NCBI GenBank assembly: GCA_001821455.1
Contig: MHLY01000007.1
Coordinates: forward strand, 125,202 to 141,588
DNA from: Candidatus Nealsonbacteria bacterium RBG_13_42_11
GTDB lineage: Bacteria; Patescibacteriota; Minisyncoccia; Minisyncoccales; RBG-13-42-11
Length of the DNA: 16,387 bases
Direction: 5' to 3'
Shown here: positions 1 to 5,935 of the stretch, one piece after another
Layout of the letters: each line of letters starts with the position of its first letter
Numbering within the stretch: the stretch's first letter is position 1
Translations under genes and position numbers: made by a program
The notes under the pieces: generated by a model
Told to the model about the DNA's origin: nothing
The model's input: only the letters and a program-made list of their open reading frames with translations
Database searches by the model: none

Positions 1-113
1 AAACCGACGTCCAGCCGGTAATTAATTATTACCGGAAAAGCAGAAGGTTGATTAAAATAAACGGCGCACAAAGTATTGAAGGCGTTTTTAAAGAAATTTT
101 AAAGAAACTCTAA
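1..113 (+). CDS. adk: Adenylate kinase, C-terminal end (partial)
   Basis: The gene enters from the left edge. The frame from position 3 encodes 36 residues ending in a stop at 111-113. The segment around PVINYYRK, followed by INGAQSIEGVF and an amphipathic KEILKKL end, is the typical last helix-strand-helix of bacterial adenylate kinase. That enzyme interconverts ATP plus AMP with two ADP. The catalytic P-loop and lid lie outside the window. The TAA stop overlaps the ATG of map (TAATG), so the two are translationally coupled, as in the common secY-adk-map arrangement. Identification rests on a short tail and on its neighbour. Confidence 0.85.
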   Translation, partial: TDVQPVINYYRKSRRLIKINGAQSIEGVFKEILKKL

Positions 114-895
114 TGGTACCCATTAAAACCCAGGAAGAAATTGAGATAATGGCCGAAGGCGGAAAAATCCTGGCAAAAATTATGGCTGATTTGGAAAGGG
201 AAGTTAAGCCGGGAATTACCACAAAAACATTAGACGGGCTCGCAGAGAGCCTTGTTTTAAAATACGGCGGTCAGTGTTCTTTTAAGGGTTATCATGGTTT
301 TCCGGCCTGCCTTTGTACCTCCATAAACGAAGAAATTGTCCATGCCGTACCTTCTGACAGAGCATTAAAACAAGGCGACATTATTTCCCTTGATTTCGGG
401 TTAAACTACAAGGGTTTTCATTCTGATATGGCAACGACTTTAGCGGTTGGGAAAATTAATTCGGAAACCCAAAGATTAATTGAGATAACCCAAAAAGCTC
501 TTGAAATCGGCATTGAGAAAATAAAACCGGGAAATAAAATCGGCGATATTTCGCGGGCTATTCAAAAATATGTTGAAGCACAGGGTTTTAACGTTGTCCG
601 AGAACTTTGCGGCCATGGCATCGGGAAAAAACTGCACGAAGATCCGGAAATTTTAAATTCGGTATCTTTTGATAAAGAAACCGTTGATAAAGTAAAATAT
701 GCCGGCGATGGGAATATGGTTCTAGCAGAAGGCCTGGTGTTGTGCCTGGAACCGATGGTGACAATAGGGGACTGGCGTATAAAAAAAACAGCAGACGGTT
801 TCGGTTTCAGAACAAAAGACAATTCCCTTTCCGCCCATTTTGAACACATGATAGCCGTAACAAAAACCGGCTACAGAATATTGACAATTCCATAA
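113..895 (+). CDS. map: Type I methionine aminopeptidase
   Basis: This cytosolic metalloprotease removes the initiator methionine from nascent proteins. All five metal ligands of the pita-bread fold are visible: D94 (SLDFG), D105 (HSDMA), H168 (CGHGIG), E213 (CLEPM) and E244 (HFEHM). The substrate histidines H77 (IVHAVP) and H175 (KLHEDP) are also present. The spacings D94-D105, D105-H168 and E213-E244 equal those of the E. coli enzyme as I recall it. The stretch H168 to E213 is about 12 residues longer, owing to an inserted segment around residues 183-200. There is no N-terminal zinc-finger extension, so this is the minimal type Ia form. The start is fixed by the overlap with the adk stop codon. 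At 260 residues it is near normal length. Confidence 0.97.
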   Translation: MVPIKTQEEIEIMAEGGKILAKIMADLEREVKPGITTKTLDGLAESLVLKYGGQCSFKGYHGFPACLCTSINEEIVHAVPSDRALKQGDIISLDFGLNYKGFHSDMATTLAVGKINSETQRLIEITQKALEIGIEKIKPGNKIGDISRAIQKYVEAQGFNVVRELCGHGIGKKLHEDPEILNSVSFDKETVDKVKYAGDGNMVLAEGLVLCLEPMVTIGDWRIKKTADGFGFRTKDNSLSAHFEHMIAVTKTGYRILTIP

Positions 896-937
896 CAATA
901 AGGGAGATTGAAAGCAGCGCGAAGGGAGGGTTTAAAA

Positions 938-1303
938 ATGAAAACATTTTGGCTCAGGAAAGAAAAGGAGAAAAGATTAGAATTGAGGGACCAACAAGCT
1001 GCGTTAATAAAAAAAGTTAGACTTCCCTGCATCAGCGTTGTGATAGGGTGCATCTATTTCAAAGCAGGAGGGTTTAATCCTCTTTGCAAACATTATATCT
1101 ATAATAAAGGATGGTGGACTGAAAGGGTCCAATATGAGTATGATGGAATCCTGTTTTTCGCTTTCTGGAACGAGAAGAAAAAGGAATGGCTAAAAGAATC
1201 CTTGTGGTCTGAGAACGAAATTATGGTTAGTTCATTAGTAATCAGTGTAAATAAAGCAACGGGGTGGTTTCTTATAGAAGCCGCCCGTTTTTTATTGATT
1301 TAG
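938..1303 (+). CDS. Hypothetical tryptophan-rich small protein
   Basis: I do not recognise this 121-residue protein. I chose the ATG at 938 over an upstream in-frame TTG at 908 because GGAGGG lies at 925-930, a well-spaced and unusually strong ribosome binding site for this window. The product has seven tryptophans (including a GWW at about 62-64), a charged Lys/Glu N-terminus, a hydrophobic stretch near residues 31-43 (PCISVVIGCIYF) and a hydrophobic C-terminus. It has no clear signal peptide. First codon positions are purine-rich, which favours real coding. Against it, the last 15 codons are also an intrinsic terminator (1258-1293), so a shorter or non-coding interpretation is possible. It sits 42 bases after map and would be the last gene of the adk-map transcript. 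If it is not a gene, 896-1257 is otherwise unexplained sequence. Confidence 0.5.
   Translation: MKTFWLRKEKEKRLELRDQQAALIKKVRLPCISVVIGCIYFKAGGFNPLCKHYIYNKGWWTERVQYEYDGILFFAFWNEKKKEWLKESLWSENEIMVSSLVISVNKATGWFLIEAARFLLI
1258..1293 (+). terminator. Intrinsic terminator ending the adk-map unit
   Basis: AACGGG (1258-1263) pairs with CCCGTT (1284-1289). After a bulged G at 1264, UGGUUUC (1265-1271) pairs with GAAGCCG (1277-1283) with G-U wobbles. The loop is UUATA (1272-1276), and a run of six T follows at once (1288-1293). A GC-rich stem directly followed by a T-run is the classical rho-independent form. It lies within the last codons of the small hypothetical gene and just before a new promoter. 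Confidence 0.8.
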
Positions 1304-1323
1304 AAGTTTTAACGAGGTAAAAT
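1295..1323 (+). promoter_or_regulatory. Promoter for the glycosyltransferase-galT unit
   Basis: TTGATT (1295-1300), a 17-nt spacer and TAAAAT (1318-1323) match the housekeeping sigma consensus. The predicted start of transcription falls on or next to the ATG at 1330, which would give a leaderless message. A GAGG at 1314-1317 lies 12 nt before the ATG, too far for an ideal Shine-Dalgarno. Translation from a longer upstream transcript remains an alternative, but the terminator ending at 1293 argues for a new start here. Confidence 0.6.
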
Positions 1324-1329
1324 ATCTTA

Positions 1330-2064
1330 ATGTCGCAAATACATCTATCAGTCATTATCCCGGCCTTCAATGAGGAAAAGCGTTTGCCAAAAACCCTCCA
1401 ATCCATTGACGGATATTTGAGAAATCAGACCTACGATTACGAGATTTTGGTTGTCAGCGACGGCTCAAAAGACAAAACCGCCGAAGTTGTTCAGGAACTT
1501 TCTCCTAAAATTAGAAACTTAAAACTGATTGATAATAAAATAAATCAGGGCAAGGGCGCCGTAGTCAAACAAGGCATGTTAGAAGCATCTGGCGCATATC
1601 GTTTATTTACCGATGCCGACAATTCAACTTCAATTGACCAAATAGAAAAAATGTGGCCGGAATTTAAAAAAGGCTGCGATATTATCATCGGTTCCCGAGA
1701 CGTTAAGGGAGCGATCTTAGACCCGCCGCAACCCTGGCTGAGAAACGTAATTTTAGGCGAAAGTTTTAAATTATTCAGAAAAATTGTTATTGGTCTCTGG
1801 GATATTGAAGATACCCAGTGCGGTTTTAAATGTTTCAGTGAAAAAGCGGTTGGAAACATTTTCCCGAAATGTAAAATCAGCCGCTTTGCTTTTGATCCTG
1901 AGATTCTTATTATCGCCAAAAAATTAAAATATAAAATTAAAGAAATTCCCGTTTATTGGCGAAACGACCCGGAAAGCAAGGTGAATTTCAAAGGCATCTT
2001 TAAAATGGCGTTAGATTTGTTTAAAATAAAATATAACCTGATTATCGGGAAATATGAAAAATAA
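1330..2064 (+). CDS. Family 2 glycosyltransferase, dolichyl-phosphate glucose synthase-like
   Basis: This cytoplasmic GT-A fold enzyme probably transfers a sugar from a nucleotide sugar to a polyprenyl phosphate. The GT2 signatures are in order: SVIIPAFNEEKRLP (7-20), VVSDGSKDKT (41-50), the NQGKGAVVKQGM region (72-83), the metal-binding DAD at 95-97 (FTDADNST), GSRD (121-124), DTQCGFKCF (161-169) and FDPEIL (188-193). The DTQCGFK and FDPE motifs are those of the ALG5/DPG synthase subgroup. At 244 residues it contains only the catalytic domain, with no C-terminal membrane helices. It overlaps galT by 11 nt, so both are probably made from one message. The exact sugar cannot be read from sequence. 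The family assignment is firm; the substrate is inference. Confidence 0.9.
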   Translation: MSQIHLSVIIPAFNEEKRLPKTLQSIDGYLRNQTYDYEILVVSDGSKDKTAEVVQELSPKIRNLKLIDNKINQGKGAVVKQGMLEASGAYRLFTDADNSTSIDQIEKMWPEFKKGCDIIIGSRDVKGAILDPPQPWLRNVILGESFKLFRKIVIGLWDIEDTQCGFKCFSEKAVGNIFPKCKISRFAFDPEILIIAKKLKYKIKEIPVYWRNDPESKVNFKGIFKMALDLFKIKYNLIIGKYEK

Positions 2065-3082
2065 ACCAAAACTTAAGTTCCCCTCAGAATTAAGATTAGA
2101 CCTGATAAGCAAGGACTGGGTGGTTATCGCTACGGGTCGCGCCAAGAAGCCCGAGGCTTTTAAAAGGGAAAAACATAAAAAAGAAATCAGTAAAAAACCC
2201 TGTCCCTTTTGCCGGATTGAAGGCCAGGAAAAACCGGTATTGATTTATGACAAGGGCAAAAAAATAAAGGGTAATGATATACCGAAAAACTGGACCACCA
2301 TCGTTTTTCCCAATAAATACCCGGCTTTTTTGCCCCACCCGGATTTAGACGAAAAGATTGAAGGGGGATTGTATAAAACGATAAATGCAGTCGGTTTTTG
2401 CGAATTGGTGGTGACGCGAGACCATAAAAAACCTTTGGCTCTTTTGCCCCGAGAGCACGTTAAAGAAGTCATTGACAGTTATCAGGAAAGGTATTTGGAC
2501 TTAATGAGGAAGAAATTCGTCAATTACATTTCCATCTTGCACAATCACGGCATTGAGGCGGGCGCTTCCCAGTCTCATCCTCATTCCCAGATAATCACCA
2601 CGCCTTTAATTGATTTCGATTTGCAAAAAGCTCTTTTAAGCTCGGAAAAACATTTTGAAAAAACAAAAAAATGCGTTTATTGCGAGATGAATGAATGGGA
2701 AAGGAAAACCAAAAAGAGGGTTGTTTTTGAAAACGAAGATTTTTTGGCGGTTTGCCCTTTTGCCTCAAAATCGGCTTTTGAAATTATTATTTCCCCTAAG
2801 AACCACCTGCCTTATTTTGAAAGGATAAACGAAAAAGAAAAATGGCAGCTGGCCGAAGCGTTTCAGGTTGCTTTGAAAAAAATTCATAAAGGCCTGTCCG
2901 ATCCGGCCCATAATTTTTATTTGCATACGGCTCCCTGCGACGGAAAAAATTATTCTTATTACCACTGGCACTGGACGATTCTGCCCAAAACCGCGACTTT
3001 AGGAGGATTTGAGCTGGGAGCGCGAATGGAAATTTCAACCATTGCGCCCGAAAAAGCCGCTTCTTACCTGAAAAGACAATAG
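2054..3082 (+). CDS. galT: Galactose-1-phosphate uridylyltransferase-like enzyme (HIT superfamily)
   Basis: GalT exchanges UMP between UDP-glucose and galactose-1-phosphate through a uridylyl-histidine. The active-site motif is SHPHSQI (174-180), with H177 as the predicted nucleophile and Q179 behind it. Predicted zinc ligands are C50 and C53 (CPFC), H124 and H175. The C-terminal half repeats the HIT fold with CVYC (207-210) and YHWHWTILP (303-311). At 342 residues the length is normal. No galK or galE is nearby. Members of this family in other organisms act as ADP-glucose phosphorylase-type enzymes, so the true sugar phosphate is uncertain. The 11-nt overlap with the glycosyltransferase suggests it supplies or recycles a nucleotide sugar for surface glycan synthesis; that link is inference. 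Confidence 0.88.
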   Translation: MKNKPKLKFPSELRLDLISKDWVVIATGRAKKPEAFKREKHKKEISKKPCPFCRIEGQEKPVLIYDKGKKIKGNDIPKNWTTIVFPNKYPAFLPHPDLDEKIEGGLYKTINAVGFCELVVTRDHKKPLALLPREHVKEVIDSYQERYLDLMRKKFVNYISILHNHGIEAGASQSHPHSQIITTPLIDFDLQKALLSSEKHFEKTKKCVYCEMNEWERKTKKRVVFENEDFLAVCPFASKSAFEIIISPKNHLPYFERINEKEKWQLAEAFQVALKKIHKGLSDPAHNFYLHTAPCDGKNYSYYHWHWTILPKTATLGGFELGARMEISTIAPEKAASYLKRQ

Positions 3083-3107
3083 ATTATTTAATAATTCTTT
3101 GCCCAAA

Positions 3108-4721
3108 ATGAAATTATTTAATCAGAAAAAGAAAAATATCGGCTTCACGTTAATTGAAATACTAGTGGTTATCGCCATTATCGGATTATTATCCAGTGTT
3201 GTTTTGGTAAGCATAAAAGGCGGAGCAGAAAAAGCCAGAGACGCCAGAAGACAAGAAGATTTAAATACTATTCAAAAAGCCTTAGAAATGTACGAGATAG
3301 ATCATGGTTCATATCCCATATCTGTCTTATCAGAAGAAAGTTTTAAAGACACTAGTTTGGGAAGCAGTTGGAATGAAAATCCCCAAAATTATTGGGACCA
3401 AAATAGCGCCTTGCAAAAATTAGTTGATGAAAAATATTTAAGCACGATTCCTATTGATCCAATAAATAATTCCAAGACCAGTCATTTTTATTGGTATCAA
3501 ACGAATTGGACTGATGAAGCAAAATACAAGTGTTGTGCGCGTACTATGGAAACTGATAAAGTATTCCCCTATACGTACTGTGTTGTAAATGCAGGTTTTA
3601 GCGGTTCTTCTGACGTTTCTTGTCCTTTTGTTTATTCTTTTGACGGGGGAGAATACCAATTTGAACATGAAAGTTATCCTATGGCAGTTATAAAATTTTT
3701 AGAAACAACCAGTTATGACCGCCTGAAATACTTAAAACAAACCGGCAATAATTACTTTTTACAAATCAATGAGGAGCTTGACGAAATATCCTTAACAGAG
3801 GGGTTTAAATTCTATGTCATAGACCATCCTGACGACAATTCTTTTGTCATGCCGGATGTTGACGGGAAGTTCCACACGATAAAAGAGGAAATATCGCCTG
3901 TTTCCTGTAAAAACAAGAATAACAGCGACTGCTTAAAACTGGTATCAAAACCTGACGACAACCCCTGGATCAGTTCTCCCAGCCAGAATGAATCCGATTT
4001 AAGGGATTACATTGAATTGAAATTCCAAAAACCGGATGTAAAAGAGGCAAAACTATTTTTGAATGTTAAAAGCCAACAACTTCTTACTGATTGGGGAGTT
4101 TATATTATGGAAAAATTAGGTGAAAATTATTTAGAGAAATGGGGGAGTACCATATCGTCTTTGCCGCTTTTTAATGAATTTCTTAGGGAAAGATTTGAAG
4201 AAGGGTTAGTTTTAAACATAGAGGTTTGGGATGGCAATAATTGGGTAAAACAAGATTCTTTAAGAGTAGGAACAGAATTATGGGATGATTTCGTTGTTTT
4301 TTTAGATATCCAAGATATTCAATCTGATGAGTTGAAAATACGCTTGGAGGCCATCGCGGGTCTTTATCAGGTTGATTATATAGCCATAGATTATTCAGCA
4401 GATGAACCAATGGAAATCAAGGAATTAAAACCAGCCATGTCCTTATTGAACGATAAAGAAATCGTTAATTTGGAAATGGACGACGGGAAATATGTAAAAC
4501 TTGAAAAAGGAGATAAAATTGACATAACATATAACGCCATCCCGGAAAAAGACGGCTGGCAAAGAGATTACACTGTGGCGATAAAAGGTTACTACGATCG
4601 TATAGATTATAAAAACCAGAATCTTCTTGGTTTTGTGTCGGGATTCGGCAATATATTAAGCATGACGCTGGAAAAAGACGGTTTCGCAAAATCCGTTGCC
4701 TCGTTTGCGAACGAAGAATAA
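3108..4721 (+). CDS. Type IV pseudopilin fused to a large extracytoplasmic domain
   Basis: I use the ATG at 3108, giving 537 residues; an in-frame TTG at 3099 would add three. The N-terminus is a class III prepilin signal: a basic leader, cleavage site G12|FTLIE with glutamate at mature position 5 (E17), then a hydrophobic helix at about 18-36. The following ARDARRQEDLNTIQKALEMY helix and the DHGSYP segment are typical of pseudopilins up to about residue 160. Residues 172-537 are not pilin. They form a beta-rich region with motifs CPFVYSFDGGEYQF, SYDRLKYL and INEELDEISLTEGFKFYVIDHP, which I recall loosely from unnamed secreted proteins. Six cysteines are visible (142, 143, 158, 172, 267, 275). 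Ordinary pseudopilins have 130-200 residues. No pilin assembly genes adjoin, so the prepilin peptidase and assembly ATPase must be elsewhere. The C-terminal function is unknown. Confidence 0.88.
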   Translation: MKLFNQKKKNIGFTLIEILVVIAIIGLLSSVVLVSIKGGAEKARDARRQEDLNTIQKALEMYEIDHGSYPISVLSEESFKDTSLGSSWNENPQNYWDQNSALQKLVDEKYLSTIPIDPINNSKTSHFYWYQTNWTDEAKYKCCARTMETDKVFPYTYCVVNAGFSGSSDVSCPFVYSFDGGEYQFEHESYPMAVIKFLETTSYDRLKYLKQTGNNYFLQINEELDEISLTEGFKFYVIDHPDDNSFVMPDVDGKFHTIKEEISPVSCKNKNNSDCLKLVSKPDDNPWISSPSQNESDLRDYIELKFQKPDVKEAKLFLNVKSQQLLTDWGVYIMEKLGENYLEKWGSTISSLPLFNEFLRERFEEGLVLNIEVWDGNNWVKQDSLRVGTELWDDFVVFLDIQDIQSDELKIRLEAIAGLYQVDYIAIDYSADEPMEIKELKPAMSLLNDKEIVNLEMDDGKYVKLEKGDKIDITYNAIPEKDGWQRDYTVAIKGYYDRIDYKNQNLLGFVSGFGNILSMTLEKDGFAKSVASFANEE

Positions 4722-4746
4722 AAACAATAAAAGCAGATTTTCTTAT

Positions 4747-5406
4747 ATGAAACCTTTAATTATCGCTAACTGGAAGTGTCATCCAACAACTTTAATTGAA
4801 GCCAAGGGGCTTTTTAATTCGGTAAAAAAAGGAATTAAAGATCTGAAAAATGTGGAGATTGTCATTTGTCCGCCCTTTGTTTTTCTTCCGTTTCTAAAAT
4901 CTAAAATCGGCAGCCAGGATTGTTTTTGGGGAGAAAGCGGCGCTTTTACCGGAGAAATCAGCCCTAAAATGCTGAAAAATCTCGGTTGTGAATATGTAAT
5001 TATCGGCCACTCGGAAAGAAGAAGATATCAGAAAGAAACTGATGAAATTATAAATAAAAAATTAAAAGCCGCGATAAGTTCGGGATTAAAGCCCATTTTA
5101 TGCATTGAAAGCTTGGCTCAACTGAAAAAAGGATTAAAAGGAATTGCTAAAAAAGTTATTATTGCTTACGAGCCGGTTTTTGCCATCGGCACGGGCAAGC
5201 CTTGCAGTCCGGAAAAGGCAAGAAAAATGAGAAAAGCAATTAAATATCCCGTAGTTTTATACGGCGGCAGCGTTAATTCTCAAAATGCGGTTAATTATAT
5301 TAAAGAAGCCGGCTTCCAGGGATTATTAGTCGGCGGCGCCTCGCTAAACCCGAAAGAATTTATTGCTCTGGCGAAAAATATTGATTTTATAAGTAAAAAG
5401 CGCTAA
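4747..5406 (+). CDS. tpiA: Triosephosphate isomerase, short form
   Basis: This glycolytic enzyme interconverts dihydroxyacetone phosphate and glyceraldehyde 3-phosphate. Catalytic residues are present: N8 and K10 (ANWK), H88 (IIGHSERR) and E142 (AYEPVFAIGTG, with the mobile loop at about 143-151). Phosphate-binding LYGGSVN (171-177) and GLLVGGASL (192-200) also match. I start at the ATG at 4747 because the protein then opens with the canonical MKPLIIANWK; a longer in-frame start at 4696 overlaps the preceding gene. At 219 residues it is about 30 shorter than usual bacterial enzymes. The missing part is mainly between the CI(G)E strand and YEPV, and the usual glycine of that motif is absent (ILCIESL). 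A weak TTGCGA-N17-TAAAAG pair lies at 4705-4733. Confidence 0.94.
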   Translation: MKPLIIANWKCHPTTLIEAKGLFNSVKKGIKDLKNVEIVICPPFVFLPFLKSKIGSQDCFWGESGAFTGEISPKMLKNLGCEYVIIGHSERRRYQKETDEIINKKLKAAISSGLKPILCIESLAQLKKGLKGIAKKVIIAYEPVFAIGTGKPCSPEKARKMRKAIKYPVVLYGGSVNSQNAVNYIKEAGFQGLLVGGASLNPKEFIALAKNIDFISKKR

Positions 5407-5422
5407 GATAGGAAATCTTGCT

Positions 5423-5935
5423 ATGGAGAAGATTTTAAACGGCTTTTTTTACAGCCCGACCAAAGGAAATTTAAAAATGAACGAAGTTATCCGAGAACTG
5501 ATAAACTACATCTCTGAGAAACCAGAGAAGTTTTATGATATTATTATCGGCTGTGATTCCTCTTCCAGCGAAGAGCCCCATTTTCCCTTAGCCATTGTCG
5601 TTCTCAGAATCGGGGAAGGGGGCAGATTTTTTCTTAAAAAAATTGCTTATAAAGGCAGAAAATTTTATACCTGGAAAACGAGGATTTTGGAGGAAGTTTT
5701 TCTTTCCTGCCAGTTAGCTCTTTATTTAAGAGAAAATTTTGAAAAAGAAATCAAAAATTTTAAACCCGAAACTCTTCATTACCAGCTTCGTTATATCCAT
5801 GCCGACGTCGGAGAAAACGGCCAGACCAAAGACATGATAAAAGAAGTGGTGGGCCTTATCCGCGGCAACGGCTTTGAACCCAAAATTAAACCTGAATCTT
5901 TCGCCGCCTCAAGCGTAGCCGACAGATACTCATAA
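5423..5935 (+). CDS. YkuK-family RNase H-like protein (DUF458)
   Basis: The 170-residue protein matches the Bacillus YkuK family as I remember it. The marks are an N-terminal FFYSPTKG, the acidic core strand IIIGCDSSSS (41-50), a second acidic element in YIHADVGENGQTKDMI (124-139), and the conserved end GFEPKIKPESFAASSVADRYS. The family is predicted to have an RNase H-like fold, with the aspartates as metal ligands, but its biochemical role is not established. It starts 16 bases after tpiA with an AGGAA ribosome binding site at 5410-5414, 8 nt before the ATG. It ends with TAATG overlapping alaS, so co-translation with alaS is likely. Family confidence is high; function is open. Confidence 0.88.
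   Translation: MEKILNGFFYSPTKGNLKMNEVIRELINYISEKPEKFYDIIIGCDSSSSEEPHFPLAIVVLRIGEGGRFFLKKIAYKGRKFYTWKTRILEEVFLSCQLALYLRENFEKEIKNFKPETLHYQLRYIHADVGENGQTKDMIKEVVGLIRGNGFEPKIKPESFAASSVADRYS

Noticed and set aside
1066..1084. Small hairpin AGGAGG/CCTCTT inside the hypothetical gene
   Set aside because: A 6-bp stem with G-U pairs is expected by chance and has no T-run or other context.
896..1293. A structured RNA gene (RNase P RNA or tmRNA) ending at the terminator
   Set aside because: I could not find the conserved RNase P core phrases or a tRNA-like end of tmRNA, and an ORF with a strong ribosome binding site covers the region.
4705..4733. Promoter for tpiA (TTGCGA-N17-TAAAAG)
   Set aside because: Each element has two mismatches and such pairs are common by chance in AT-rich DNA, so I note it only within the tpiA entry.
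4696..4746. Upstream start of tpiA adding 17 residues
   Set aside because: It overlaps the preceding gene and adds sequence foreign to the family; the ATG at 4747 gives the canonical N-terminus.
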